Shown here: positions 32,355-40,411 of the stretch, in pieces
Layout of the letters: the number at the start of each line of letters is the position of its first letter
How positions within the stretch are numbered: position 1 is the first letter of the stretch
Origin: Dehalococcoidia bacterium
Lineage (GTDB): Bacteria > Chloroflexota > Dehalococcoidia > UBA2979
Direction of reading: 5' to 3'
Assembly: GCA_023228825.1 (NCBI GenBank)
Contig: JALOAL010000016.1
Location: forward strand, 1 to 57,883
DNA length: 57,883 nucleotides
Position numbers and translations under genes: made by a program
Notes under the pieces: model-generated
Told to the model about the DNA's origin: nothing
Database searches by the model: none
The model's input: the letters and a program-made list of their open reading frames with translations, nothing else

Positions 32355-32380
32355 CGGCGGACGCCCCCGTGCGAGGCGGG

Positions 32381-33328
32381 TCAGGCGTGGCGAGGGCGGT
32401 CGGCGCCGGCGCCTCCGCGGTGGTCGCGCAGGAGGGCGTCCACGTCCGCGAGCACCTCGTCCACTTCCAGCGGCACGCTGGGCGCGGCCTCCGGGGCGGC
32501 GAGCAGCGGCAGGCGCGAGTCGTCGTACTGCTGCTCCAGGTTGCGCACGAACGCCGCGAGGTCGCCCGAGGCGTCCATCTGCTCTGCGGCCTGGCGCGCG
32601 ACTTCCTCGATGCGGGCGTCCACGGCCTCGGTGTCCAGCGGCAGCGAGAACTCGGCGGCGAGGGCGCTCGCCAGCGCGCGCACGGTGTTGGGGTTGGGGT
32701 CCACGCCCAGGTAGAACGGCGCCACGGCGCTCAGCGCGCCCACGTTGAGGCCGGCATCGCGCAGCAGCACGCCCAGCACCATGCCGAAGGTGGCCGGGCC
32801 CTGGTACTGCGGCCGTTCCGCCGCCAGTCCGAAGCGCGAGGTCAGCGGCTGCGAGTCCTCCTGCGAGTCCTCCTCCGAGAGCGGCAGCCAGCGCAACGGC
32901 ACCGGCCGCGTGTGCGGCGTACCGGCGCCGAACGCGCTCAACAGGATGACGTCGTCGACGCCGAACTCTTCTGCGAACTCGGCTACGGACTCCGAGAAGC
33001 GCTGCCAGCGGTAGTGCGGCTCCACGCCCGTGAAGAAGAGGACATCACGCTCTTCCGTGGGGAGGCGGTGGATGATCGCGTGGGGCCATTCGATCGAGCG
33101 TTCCTCGTTGACCAGGCGCACCAGCGGACGGGCGACCGTGAAGTCGTAGTACTCGTCCGGGTCGAACTCCGCGAGCACCTCCGGCTCCACCGGATCCGTC
33201 CCGCCCGCGCCGCCCCGCGCGCTGGCGAGGAGGAGCGAGGCGGCGGCGAAGGGCGACTGTTGGCCGGCACTGCCGAGGCCCACGATGAGGATGGGATCGC
33301 GCAGCGGCTCATTCTGAAGGTCGTCCAT
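32381..33328 (-). CDS. PAC2 family (proteasome assembly chaperone-like) protein under CIRCE control
   Basis: A 315-residue protein of the PAC2 superfamily (DUF75-like): ILIVGLGSAGQQSPFAAASLL at the start, AEFDPDEYYDFTVARPLVRLV, WPHAIIHRL, DVLFFTGVEPHYRWQRF, VDDVILLSAFGAGTPHTRPVP and GLLGVLL-type segments (GMVLGVLLRDAGLNV) match the family block for block. A charged C-terminal helix follows. GGGGAG is 7 nt before the ATG. PAC2 relatives assist proteasome assembly in archaea and eukaryotes; the bacterial role is unclear. The promoter, TTAGCA - 18 nt - TAATAT, is embedded in a perfect CIRCE, so heat-shock regulation by HrcA is expected. Confidence 0.85.
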   Translation of the reverse strand: MDDLQNEPLRDPILIVGLGSAGQQSPFAAASLLLASARGGAGGTDPVEPEVLAEFDPDEYYDFTVARPLVRLVNEERSIEWPHAIIHRLPTEERDVLFFTGVEPHYRWQRFSESVAEFAEEFGVDDVILLSAFGAGTPHTRPVPLRWLPLSEEDSQEDSQPLTSRFGLAAERPQYQGPATFGMVLGVLLRDAGLNVGALSAVAPFYLGVDPNPNTVRALASALAAEFSLPLDTEAVDARIEEVARQAAEQMDASGDLAAFVRNLEQQYDDSRLPLLAAPEAAPSVPLEVDEVLADVDALLRDHRGGAGADRPRHA

Positions 33329-33421
33329 GGCGCGTCTCCCCTCGCGTTGCCCCGGTTGTTCGTGCGGCCACTTCGGGCTTCATCGGGTGGCTTCATCGGG
33401 TGGCAGGTGTGTCTGCGACTC

Positions 33422-33451
33422 ATATTAGCACTCTCACCATGAGAGTGCTAA
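33422..33451 (-). promoter_or_regulatory. Perfect CIRCE operator and promoter of the PAC2 gene
   Basis: TTAGCACTC - 9 nt - GAGTGCTAA at 33425-33451, an exact CIRCE consensus. On the minus strand it contains -35 TTAGCA and, 18 nt on, -10 TAATAT (33427-33422), the same layout as at groES. It lies about 97 bp from both the PAC2 and PPOX starts, so HrcA might control both. Confidence 0.95.
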
Positions 33452-33549
33452 GCGCAGTCAGGAACGCCGCCCCAGGGGCTGGCGCCAGAGCGTCATACTG
33501 TCACCACGCCATGCGCCTGGATGCGGCGCGCGGCGGGAGGGAGCGCGTG

Positions 33550-34200
33550 ATGGGCAGCGACATGGACGAGCAAGGAGCCACACCGGACGGGTTCTACCAC
33601 GAGGGTAGCCGCGCGCTACAGGACGCCTTCGACACGCGACGCCTGGCCGACCGCCTCGAGGAGGTGATCGTGCACGAGGCGTTCACGGACCGCGACCGCG
33701 AGTTCATCGAGCGCATGCCCATGTTCTTCCTCGCCACGGTGGACGAACGAGGACGCGCGAACTGCTCGTACAAGGGCGGCGCGCCGGGCTTCGTGCGCGT
33801 GGTGGACGAGCACACCCTGGCGTTCCCGAACTACGACGGCAACGGCATGTACCTCTCCGCGGGCAACGTGGCCCGCACGCACGAGGTCGGCCTGCTCTTC
33901 ATCGACTTCGTGGGGCGCTGGCGCATGCGGGTGAACGGCGCCGCCACCATTGACCTGGACGACCCGCTGATCGAGGCGTACCCGGAGGCCCAGTTCGTCA
34001 CGCGCGTGCGGCCCCGGGAGATCTTCGCCAACTGCCCGCGCTACATCCACGAGATGCACCTGGTCTCGCCCTCGCGCTTCGTGCCACAGGAGGACTGCGA
34101 GACGCCCGTCCCGGCGTGGAAGACCGGCGCGTGGGTGGGCGACAGCCTGGCCGCAGACGACCCGGCCCGCGACGCCTCGCGCGAGGTGCTCGACCGATAG
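33550..34200 (+). CDS. Pyridoxamine 5'-phosphate oxidase-related FMN-binding protein
   Basis: A 216-residue PPOX split-beta-barrel protein. The flavin-barrel segments are REFIERMPMFFLATVDERGRANCSYKGG, VDEHTLAFPNYDGNGMYLSAGNV and VGLLFIDFVGRWRMRVNG, typical of the general-stress/heme-utilisation-like PPOX subgroup, not of the true PdxH. The C-terminal NCPRYIHEMHLV is also family-like. GGGAGGGAG is 6 nt before the ATG at 33550; earlier in-frame starts run into the CIRCE. It is divergent from the PAC2 gene and shares its CIRCE region. Confidence 0.87.
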   Translation: MGSDMDEQGATPDGFYHEGSRALQDAFDTRRLADRLEEVIVHEAFTDRDREFIERMPMFFLATVDERGRANCSYKGGAPGFVRVVDEHTLAFPNYDGNGMYLSAGNVARTHEVGLLFIDFVGRWRMRVNGAATIDLDDPLIEAYPEAQFVTRVRPREIFANCPRYIHEMHLVSPSRFVPQEDCETPVPAWKTGAWVGDSLAADDPARDASREVLDR

Positions 34201-34207
34201 GCGGCGT

Positions 34208-34247
34208 GGGCCTATCGCATGCGTCTATCGCATGGGCCTATCGCATG
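34208..34247. repeat. CCTATCGCATG-type tandem repeat x3
   Basis: Three imperfect copies (CCTATCGCATG, TCTATCGCATG, CCTATCGCATG) just after the PPOX-gene stop. Confidence 0.75.
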
Positions 34248-34379
34248 TTCCAGCGGAAGGAGGACGACAGGGCGGCCAGGTGTTGTTCAAGCCGTAGACG
34301 CGCGTCCGCTGCAAGCCGTATAACTCCCGTCATAGACGCTGTCAGATGACGGTCGGGGGCAGTTCAGCGGAGGCTACGC

Positions 34380-35639
34380 ATGTCCGTGGAGTCTGTTGGG
34401 GCATCCAGGGTCGCTGAGGCGCCCTCGGGTCCGGTGGCGTATGGCGCCGAGATCCGCTGGATCATGCAGGTGGCGATGGTGTTGTTTGTCTACACCGTGG
34501 TGGTGGGCATCCTGAACGGGCTGGACCTGGTCACGTTCGACCGCAAGCCACTGCTCGCGCACCTGCACATCGGCACGCTGGCGTGGATCACCGGCGCCGT
34601 GATCGCCGGATCGCTCTGGCTCTTCGGCAGCCGCGACCCCGGGAACCGCATGGTGAGCGGCCTGGCGGTGGCCGCACCGGTGGTGGCCGCCGCCTACAAC
34701 GTGATCTTCCTCACCACCACGAACATCACGAGGCCGATCGTGGGCACGCTGATGATGGCGGTGATCCTCGTGTTCGCGGTGTGGGGCTTCCGGCAGGCGC
34801 GAGGCCTGGGCTGGAGCCACCTGAGCGTGCCACACCTCGGCCTGCTCGCCGGCCTCGCCACCTCGGTGATCGGCGCGGCCTTCGGCATCCTGCTGGGGCT
34901 GATGTTCTCGAACCCGGACCTGGGCATCGCGGAGGGCGTGGGCGACGCGCATCCCGCGGCGATGGTGGTGGGCTTCCTCATCCCCGTGGGCATGGCCTTC
35001 GCCGAGTGGGTGCTGCGTCCCGGCAGCGTGCAGGAACGCGCCACACGCGCCGGGCAACTGCAGATCGGCCTGCCGTTCCTGGGCGGCGTGGCGGTGGTGC
35101 TGGGCCTGGTGCTGGACGTGCTGCCGCTGGTGATGCTGAGCCTGCCGCTGGAACTGGCCGGCCTCGGCATCTTCCTCTGGCGGATGTTCCCCGCCGCCCG
35201 CCACACCTCCTGGCTCGCCCCGTCTAAGGCGCGTCACGGCGTGGCGGCCACGCTCTTCCTGATCGTGAACATCTGTATCTTCGTCTACCTCGTGGCGAAC
35301 TACGCCGAGGACGGCATCGACACGGCGCCACGCCGCCTGCTGCTGGCGCTGGACCACTCGATCTTCATCGGCGTGCTGACCATGACGATCATCCCCTTCA
35401 TCGCCCGCCTCTCGACCACCTCGAGGCCCCCGTGGGTAGACCACGTGGTGTTCTGGGGCCTGACCGCCGGCCTGGCTGCGTTCGTCGCCGGCCTGCTCTC
35501 CGACACGGACGCCCTCATCCGCCTCGGCACCCCCGTGCTCGGCACGGCGATCCTCGTGGCGATCGTGGTGCACCTGCGGGGCCTCGGCGACCCGCGGGGT
35601 GCGATCCGCGGGGAGCCCGAGCGCGTGGGGGTGGTGTAG
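34380..35639 (+). CDS. Multi-pass membrane protein resembling heme-copper oxidase subunit I
   Basis: A 419-residue integral membrane protein with about twelve hydrophobic segments. Histidines sit in family-like positions: H61 and H63 in LLAHLHIGTLAWITG, one in GDAHPAAMVVGFLIP and one in LLLALDHSIFIGVL. These recall the AHxHLNLxGW motif of orphan cbb3/NorB-like subunit I proteins. No subunit II, cytochrome c or NO-related gene is adjacent, so catalysis is unproven; it may be a heme-binding sensor or a diverged oxidase. GCGGAGG is 7 nt before the ATG. A terminator follows. Confidence 0.6.
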   Translation: MSVESVGASRVAEAPSGPVAYGAEIRWIMQVAMVLFVYTVVVGILNGLDLVTFDRKPLLAHLHIGTLAWITGAVIAGSLWLFGSRDPGNRMVSGLAVAAPVVAAAYNVIFLTTTNITRPIVGTLMMAVILVFAVWGFRQARGLGWSHLSVPHLGLLAGLATSVIGAAFGILLGLMFSNPDLGIAEGVGDAHPAAMVVGFLIPVGMAFAEWVLRPGSVQERATRAGQLQIGLPFLGGVAVVLGLVLDVLPLVMLSLPLELAGLGIFLWRMFPAARHTSWLAPSKARHGVAATLFLIVNICIFVYLVANYAEDGIDTAPRRLLLALDHSIFIGVLTMTIIPFIARLSTTSRPPWVDHVVFWGLTAGLAAFVAGLLSDTDALIRLGTPVLGTAILVAIVVHLRGLGDPRGAIRGEPERVGVV

Positions 35640-35669
35640 GGGGTTACGCCTCGGAGCGTCGGACGCAGG

Positions 35670-35703
35670 ACCGCCCCGGGGGTGTCCCGGGGTGGTTTGT
35701 GTT
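35670..35703 (+). terminator. Terminator at the left edge of the low-GC island
   Basis: Stem ACCGCCCCGGG / CCCGGGGTGGT (one G-T pair) with a 5-nt loop, then TTGTGTT. Its sequence is almost the same as the terminator at 37044. Confidence 0.8.
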
Positions 35704-35709
35704 CGAGGG

Positions 35710-35910
35710 CTAAGCGTCATCGCCCAAGGGCTCGCTGATCGAGTCGACGAAGACCTGGTCAGCCTCGGCGTGCTCACTCTGCGCGACCGCGAGCGATTGC
35801 TGGTGCGACGCATCCGTGTAGGCGGCGGTCCCGCTATCGGGGAGCCGCATGCGGAGCGGTCGTAGACCCCAGTCACGCAGCCGCCGCAGATGGGCACGCA
35901 CCTTAGTCAT
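35710..35910 (-). CDS. MazE-like antitoxin family protein (DUF3018 type), no MazF beside it
   Basis: A 66-residue protein matching the MazE7-like/DUF3018 antitoxins: VRAHLRRLRDWGLRPLRMRLPDS, then HQQSLAVAQSEHAEADQVF and a short acidic end. In relatives the block GLRPVxIWVPDxRSPxF is followed by a mazF toxin gene. Here only 70 bp remain before the next gene, so no toxin is downstream. Its ATG overlaps the stop of the DUF4238 gene (ATGA), so it is translated together with that upstream partner. Base composition is lower in GC than the surroundings. Confidence 0.78.
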   Translation of the reverse strand: MTKVRAHLRRLRDWGLRPLRMRLPDSGTAAYTDASHQQSLAVAQSEHAEADQVFVDSISEPLGDDA

Positions 35911-36935
35911 TGATCGGCTCTCGATTGTTCAGCGTGCCATCGTTGCCACTGCTCGGACTCCTGCCGGAACGCTTCCGCGTCGACGAGCCTCGGCCGCACC
36001 GTGGCGATCCAGTCCATCGGTTCTGTCGCGAAGACCCATCGATGCGCTCTCTCGACCAAGAAACTCCGAAACGCAGAACTCTCGGACCGCGAGAGGACGA
36101 CCCGTCGTCCAGCATCTCTGCCTACCTCGGTGAAGAGCAGGTGTCTTGGAGAGAGCGGCATAAACAGATCGGTGTTCCGCGTCCCCCACCCACCGCCGAA
36201 GTCGTAGTCAGCCGGGCTCCGATAGTTGAGCTTCAACGCCGGGTGGTCAGTTAAAGGCCACTCAACACCATCCGCCGCTACTGCAATACTCCACTGATGT
36301 TCGCACAGCGTCTCGGCGACACCCCCTAGCAGATGGCGGATGGAATCGAGCCAGAACTTTCGACCGAGTGTTATCTCGGTCCGGATGAAGGTCTGCCCGC
36401 CCGGATGACTCGGCCTTTGCACGGTTATTTTGAATGTGTCAGAGAAGTGGTTGGATGGATCCGGCGTGCGGGTGGGCGCACCGTTGCTCGCCGTCCACTC
36501 TCGCAAGGCGGCTGCGGTGGATTCTTCAAGGAACGATTGCATCTCGCGATCCCATCGTTTCATATTTGAGATGAAACTTGATGGCGTCCGCAAGTCCTGC
36601 AAGGCAAAGAAACGCGCTAGTGCGTGCCAGTCCTCGCGACTCAAGCGAGTGTCGGCCACCACTTTGTCGACCGCATTGGTAGCGGGGACCTCATACTCGC
36701 GCGCGATCCATCTTTCGAAGTCGTCGGGCGATCCCGTAAGGGACGTGTAGAGATCACGCTGGTAGCCGATGCCCCGGACAGCGACACGTTGCCACTCGGG
36801 GACCGACGAGTGAGAAACGAGCAAGCGACGCGCGAAAAGCTCGTCTCCATCTCGTGACCATCGACGGAGGACCGACTGTGGCACGTAATGGTTGTCGCGT
36901 GCGGGCTTCGGCCCTCGATCCTTCGTGGTGTCCAT
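35907..36935 (-). CDS. DUF4238 family protein, partner of the MazE-like protein
   Basis: A 342-residue protein with the DUF4238 hallmark RDNHYVPQSVLRRWS near the N-terminus (H16, Y17), then NAVDKVVADTRLSREDWHALARFFALQDLRTPSS, and the late TDHPALKLN and FMPLSPRHLLFTE blocks. Family function is not established; members are often sporadic and strain-specific. The gene is clearly poorer in GC than its surroundings, with AT-ending codons, which suggests transfer. It has TATGAT at 36986-36991 as likely -10. Its stop overlaps the antitoxin-like ATG. A toxic role neutralised by the MazE-like product is inferred. Confidence 0.85.
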   Translation of the reverse strand: MDTTKDRGPKPARDNHYVPQSVLRRWSRDGDELFARRLLVSHSSVPEWQRVAVRGIGYQRDLYTSLTGSPDDFERWIAREYEVPATNAVDKVVADTRLSREDWHALARFFALQDLRTPSSFISNMKRWDREMQSFLEESTAAALREWTASNGAPTRTPDPSNHFSDTFKITVQRPSHPGGQTFIRTEITLGRKFWLDSIRHLLGGVAETLCEHQWSIAVAADGVEWPLTDHPALKLNYRSPADYDFGGGWGTRNTDLFMPLSPRHLLFTEVGRDAGRRVVLSRSESSAFRSFLVERAHRWVFATEPMDWIATVRPRLVDAEAFRQESEQWQRWHAEQSRADQ

Positions 36936-36985
36936 CCAAACCCCCGCGAGCAGAGCACCCCTGAGCGCCTGCCGATGGAGTCGCG

Positions 36986-36991
36986 ATCATA
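36986..36991 (-). promoter_or_regulatory. Putative -10 TATGAT for the DUF4238 operon
   Basis: TATGAT on the minus strand, 50 nt before the DUF4238 ATG, in an AT-rich leader. It is closer to the sigma-70 consensus than most promoters in the window. The -35 is unclear. Confidence 0.45.
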
Positions 36992-37043
36992 GATTGTTGT
37001 TCCTGATTTCGCTCCTGGTTCACAGCCGGGACAACAACACACA

Positions 37044-37073
37044 AACCGCCCCGGGGAGTGCCCCGGGGCGGTT
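37044..37073 (-). terminator. gyrA terminator, right edge of the low-GC island
   Basis: Perfect 13-bp stem (AACCGCCCCGGGG / CCCCGGGGCGGTT) with an AGTG loop, followed on the minus strand by TGTGTGTTGTTG. Confidence 0.88.
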
Positions 37074-37107
37074 CTGCGTCTCGCGCGTATCGAGGGCTGA
37101 CCGAGGG

Positions 37108-39591
37108 CTACTCCGCCGGCGGCGCCTCGGGATCGGCGCCGTCCTCGGTGAGGCCTTCGGCCTGGTCGACGCGTGCGACGGAGGCGACGGAGTCGCCTTC
37201 GTCCACGTTCATGACCTGGACGCCCTGGGTGCTGCGGCCCTGGCGGCTGATGTTGGCCGCCTTCGTCCGCATGACGATGCCCTGGCTGCTCACGAGGATC
37301 AGTTCGTGATCCGGGCTGACCGCGCGCGCCACCATCAGCGGGCCGCTGCGAGGCGTCACCTTGAACGTCTGCACGCCCATGCCGCCGCGCCCCTTGCTGG
37401 GGTACTCCTCGATCGGGGTGCGCTTGCCGATGCCGTGCTCGCTGAGGACGAGCAGATCCTCTCCGTCCACGTCCACCACCATGGCGATGACCACGGCGCC
37501 GTCCTTCAGGCGGATGCCGCGCACCCCGCCCGAGGACCGCGAGGCGACGCGCAGGATGCCCACGTTGAAGCGCATGGCCTGGCCGTCGCTGGTGACGATC
37601 ACGGCGTCGTTCTGCTCGCCGGCGGGGCGCGCCTCGATCAGGCGGTCGCCCTCGTCCAGTCGCATGGCGATCAGGCCGGGGCGGCGGACGGACTCGAACT
37701 CGGAGAGGGGGGTGCGCTTCACCACGCCCTGCTCCGTGGCCAGGATCATGGAGTCGCGGCCGAAGTCGCGCACGGCGACCACGGCGGTGACGCGGTCCTG
37801 TGGCTCCATGGAGACCAGGTTCACCACAGGGATGCCTCGGGCCTGCCGTGAGGCCTCCGGCACCTCGTAGGACTTGAGCGAGTAGACCTTGCCTTCGGCG
37901 GTGAAGAGCAGCAGCGAGTCATGCGTGTCCGCCACGATCAGGTGGCGGACGGCGTCCTCCTCGCGGATGGCCTGTCCGGTCACGCCTCGACCGCCGCGCT
38001 GCTGCAGGCGGTAGGCGTCCAGCGGGACGCGCTTCATGTAGCCGCGGTCGGAGATGGTCACCACCACGTTGGCGTGGGCGACCAGGTCTTCCTCCGAGAT
38101 GTCGCCGACTTCCTGGTCAAAGACCTGGGTGCGGCGCTCGTCGCCGTACTTCTCCTTCAGGTCGGCGCAGTCTTCCTTGATCAGGGCGTCGATCTTCTCC
38201 GGGTGCTCCAGCAGGTCCACCAGGTAGTCGATGAACTTCATCAGTTCGTCGTACTCCTGCTGGATCTTGGAGGCCTCCAACTGGGCGAGGCGGCGCAACT
38301 GCATGTCCAGCACGGCCTGGGCCTGGCGGTCGGAGAGGTCGAAGGGGGCGGCCTGCAGGGCGGCCTTGGCGGCCTCCGCGGACTCGGAGGCGCGGATGGT
38401 GGCGATCACCTGGTCCAGGAGGTCCAGGGCCTTGAGCAGGCCCTCCAGGATGTGGGCGCGCTCCCGCGCCTTCTCCAGGTCGAACTCGGAACGGCGTCGG
38501 ATGACCTCGCGGCGGTGGTCGATGAAGGCGTTGATCGCCTCGATCAGGGACATGGTGCGCGGCTGGCTGTCCAGCAGGGCGAGCATGTTCACGGCGAAGG
38601 TGCTGCGCAGGGCGGTGTGCTTGTACAACTGGTTGCGGACGCTGGCGTAGGTGGCGTTGCGCGCCAGTTCTATCACCATGCGCATGCCGTGGCGGTCTGA
38701 CTCGTCGCGCAGGTCGCTGATGCCCTCGAGCCGCTTGTTGCGCACCATGTCCGCGATGCGCTCGATCAGGTTGGCCTTGTTGACCTGGTACGGCAGTTCC
38801 GTGACCACGATCTGGGAGCGGCCGTTCTTCGCCTCCTCCACCTCCATGCGCGCCTGCATGATGATGCGGCCGCGGCCGGTGCGGTAGGCGTGCAGGATCT
38901 CCTGGCGGTTGAAGATCATCCCGGCCGTGGGGAAGTCGGGCCCCTTGATCAGCCCGAGGTCGAAGACCTCGTCCACCGTGGCCTCCGGGTTGTCGATGAC
39001 GTGGGTGACCACGTCGCAGACCTCGTTGAGGTTGTGGGGTGGGATGTTCGTCGCCATGCCCACGGCAATGCCGCTGGCGCCGTTCAGCAGCAGGTTGGGC
39101 AGGCGGGCGGGCAGCACCACGGGCTGGTCGATGGTGTCGTCAAAGTTCGGCGTGAAGTCGACCGTGTTGCGGTCGATGTCCGCCAGCAGTTCCATGCTGA
39201 TGGGGGCCAGGCGGCTCTCGGTGTATCGCATGGCGGCGGGCGGGTCGCCGTCCACGCTGCCGAAGTTGCCCTGCCCGGTGACCAGCGGATAGCGCATGGA
39301 GAAGGGCTGCGCCATGCGCACGAGCGCGTCATAGATCGCGCTGTCGCCGTGCGGGTGGTACTTGCCCATCACCTCGCCCACCACGCGGGCGCACTTCTTG
39401 AAGCCGGACGTCGGCGCCATGCCGAGTTCCTGCATCCCGAAGAGGATGCGGCGTTGTACCGGCTTCAGCCCGTCACGGGCGTCCGGAAGCGCTCGCGAGA
39501 CGATGACGGACATCGCGTAGTCGAGATACGACGTGCGCATCTCGTCTTCGACGCGACGCGCCGTCTCGCGGGGTGGCGGCTCGTTCACCAT
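37108..39591 (-). CDS. gyrA: DNA gyrase subunit A
   Basis: Breaks and rejoins DNA during supercoiling. At 827 residues it has the full length. The catalytic tyrosine is Y123 in AAMRYTESRL. The quinolone region HPHGDSAIYDALVRMAQ keeps the sensitive-type S84 and D88. The C-terminal domain has the GyrA box as QQRGGRGVTG and six beta-pinwheel-like repeats, which favours gyrase over ParC, and the tail is acidic. AAGGG lies 7 nt before the ATG. gyrB is not in the window. Confidence 0.97.
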   Translation of the reverse strand: MVNEPPPRETARRVEDEMRTSYLDYAMSVIVSRALPDARDGLKPVQRRILFGMQELGMAPTSGFKKCARVVGEVMGKYHPHGDSAIYDALVRMAQPFSMRYPLVTGQGNFGSVDGDPPAAMRYTESRLAPISMELLADIDRNTVDFTPNFDDTIDQPVVLPARLPNLLLNGASGIAVGMATNIPPHNLNEVCDVVTHVIDNPEATVDEVFDLGLIKGPDFPTAGMIFNRQEILHAYRTGRGRIIMQARMEVEEAKNGRSQIVVTELPYQVNKANLIERIADMVRNKRLEGISDLRDESDRHGMRMVIELARNATYASVRNQLYKHTALRSTFAVNMLALLDSQPRTMSLIEAINAFIDHRREVIRRRSEFDLEKARERAHILEGLLKALDLLDQVIATIRASESAEAAKAALQAAPFDLSDRQAQAVLDMQLRRLAQLEASKIQQEYDELMKFIDYLVDLLEHPEKIDALIKEDCADLKEKYGDERRTQVFDQEVGDISEEDLVAHANVVVTISDRGYMKRVPLDAYRLQQRGGRGVTGQAIREEDAVRHLIVADTHDSLLLFTAEGKVYSLKSYEVPEASRQARGIPVVNLVSMEPQDRVTAVVAVRDFGRDSMILATEQGVVKRTPLSEFESVRRPGLIAMRLDEGDRLIEARPAGEQNDAVIVTSDGQAMRFNVGILRVASRSSGGVRGIRLKDGAVVIAMVVDVDGEDLLVLSEHGIGKRTPIEEYPSKGRGGMGVQTFKVTPRSGPLMVARAVSPDHELILVSSQGIVMRTKAANISRQGRSTQGVQVMNVDEGDSVASVARVDQAEGLTEDGADPEAPPAE

Positions 39592-39719
39592 GCAGCGGCC
39601 CTTCGCGCGACCGTCGACGCGTGAGCGACGTCGGGGGCGGGTTGTGGGGAGGTTCCTAGTTTACCAGCGCCAGCACTCACGTTCGAGCCTCCGAGTTGCC
39701 TCAGGCACGGGCAGGAGGC

Positions 39720-40214
39720 CTACGAGAGACGGACGTCGCCGAGCGGCTCGCGCGGGACGTCCTGGTCCGCGTTCACCATGTGGCGCGCGAGCGGCCCCAG
39801 GTCCACCAGGACCTCCTGGACCTCCTGCTCGCCCACGCCGCAGGCACGGAGTGCCTCGGTCATGTGGCGCAGCCAGCGGCCGGCGCTCCGCTCGTCAATC
39901 ACGAAGGGGAAATGGCGCATCCGCAGGCGCGGGTGCCCCCACTTCTCGGAGTAGCGAGGCGCGCCGCCCAGCCACTGCTCCAGGAACTCCGCCTGCTTGA
40001 GGCGTCCCGCCTCCCGGTCGTCGGGGAACATTGGACGGAGGATGGGGTCCTGGTAGACGCGGTCGTAGAAGTCCGTCGCCACGCGGTCCACCACCTCGCG
40101 GCCACCGATGCGCTCGAAGAGGCCGGGCTGGCGTCTGGCCGGCTCGCGGCGCGGGATGGGGGGTTGGTCCGGCCCCGCGATCGGGCGCGGGGCGGGGGTT
40201 GGGGACTCGGTCAC
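39720..40214 (-). CDS. Truncated haemoglobin, group II (trHbO-like)
   Basis: A 164-residue protein with a Pro-rich N-terminal extension (about 28 residues) followed by the 2-on-2 globin: GLFERIGGREVVDRVATDFYDRVYQDP, PMFPDD, FLEQWLGGAPRYSEKWGHPRLRMRH with the proximal His at H101. Group II members bind O2, NO or peroxide-type ligands. The GTG start at 40214 overlaps the stop of a small Cys-rich gene (GTGA), with AGGAGGAT about 10 nt upstream. Longer ATG-start versions only translate the upstream gene in another frame. Confidence 0.9.
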   Translation of the reverse strand: MTESPTPAPRPIAGPDQPPIPRREPARRQPGLFERIGGREVVDRVATDFYDRVYQDPILRPMFPDDREAGRLKQAEFLEQWLGGAPRYSEKWGHPRLRMRHFPFVIDERSAGRWLRHMTEALRACGVGEQEVQEVLVDLGPLARHMVNADQDVPREPLGDVRLS

Positions 40215-40405
40215 GGGGGCGGATCCTCCTCCGGCGGTGCGAAGCCTGGACAGGCGGTGACGGGCAGGGGCGGGTACTTCCGGTAGCGGGCGTCCACGTC
40301 GTGCATCCCGCAGCGCAGAAAGACGGAACCTCTGGCGCTCGGCACGCGGCGCGCGTAGCGACAGGCGCCGCACAGGCCGAGGACTGAGTGCGACGAGCCA
40401 GCCAT
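40211..40405 (-). CDS. Small four-cysteine protein coupled to truncated haemoglobin
   Basis: A 64-residue protein with C12-x2-C15, C32 and C52 (GLCGACRYARRV, GSVFLRCGM, LPVTACPGF), a spacing that suggests a zinc-ribbon or other metal site. The same CxxC...RGSVF.C...YPxLPVxxCPG pattern is recalled from small actinobacterial and chloroflexal hypothetical proteins. TAGAAT lies 6 nt before the ATG, so the transcript is probably leaderless. The stop overlaps the GTG of the haemoglobin gene, tying the two together. Confidence 0.75.
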   Translation of the reverse strand: MAGSSHSVLGLCGACRYARRVPSARGSVFLRCGMHDVDARYRKYPPLPVTACPGFAPPEEDPPP

Positions 40406-40411
40406 GCATCC

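Noticed and set aside
32342..32380. TPP riboswitch before thiL
   Set aside because: The gap is under 40 bp and the -10 box is only 7 nt before the start, leaving no room for a leader.
35640..35709. MazF toxin gene downstream of the MazE-like gene
   Set aside because: Only 70 bp, occupied by a terminator; no open frame of toxin size.
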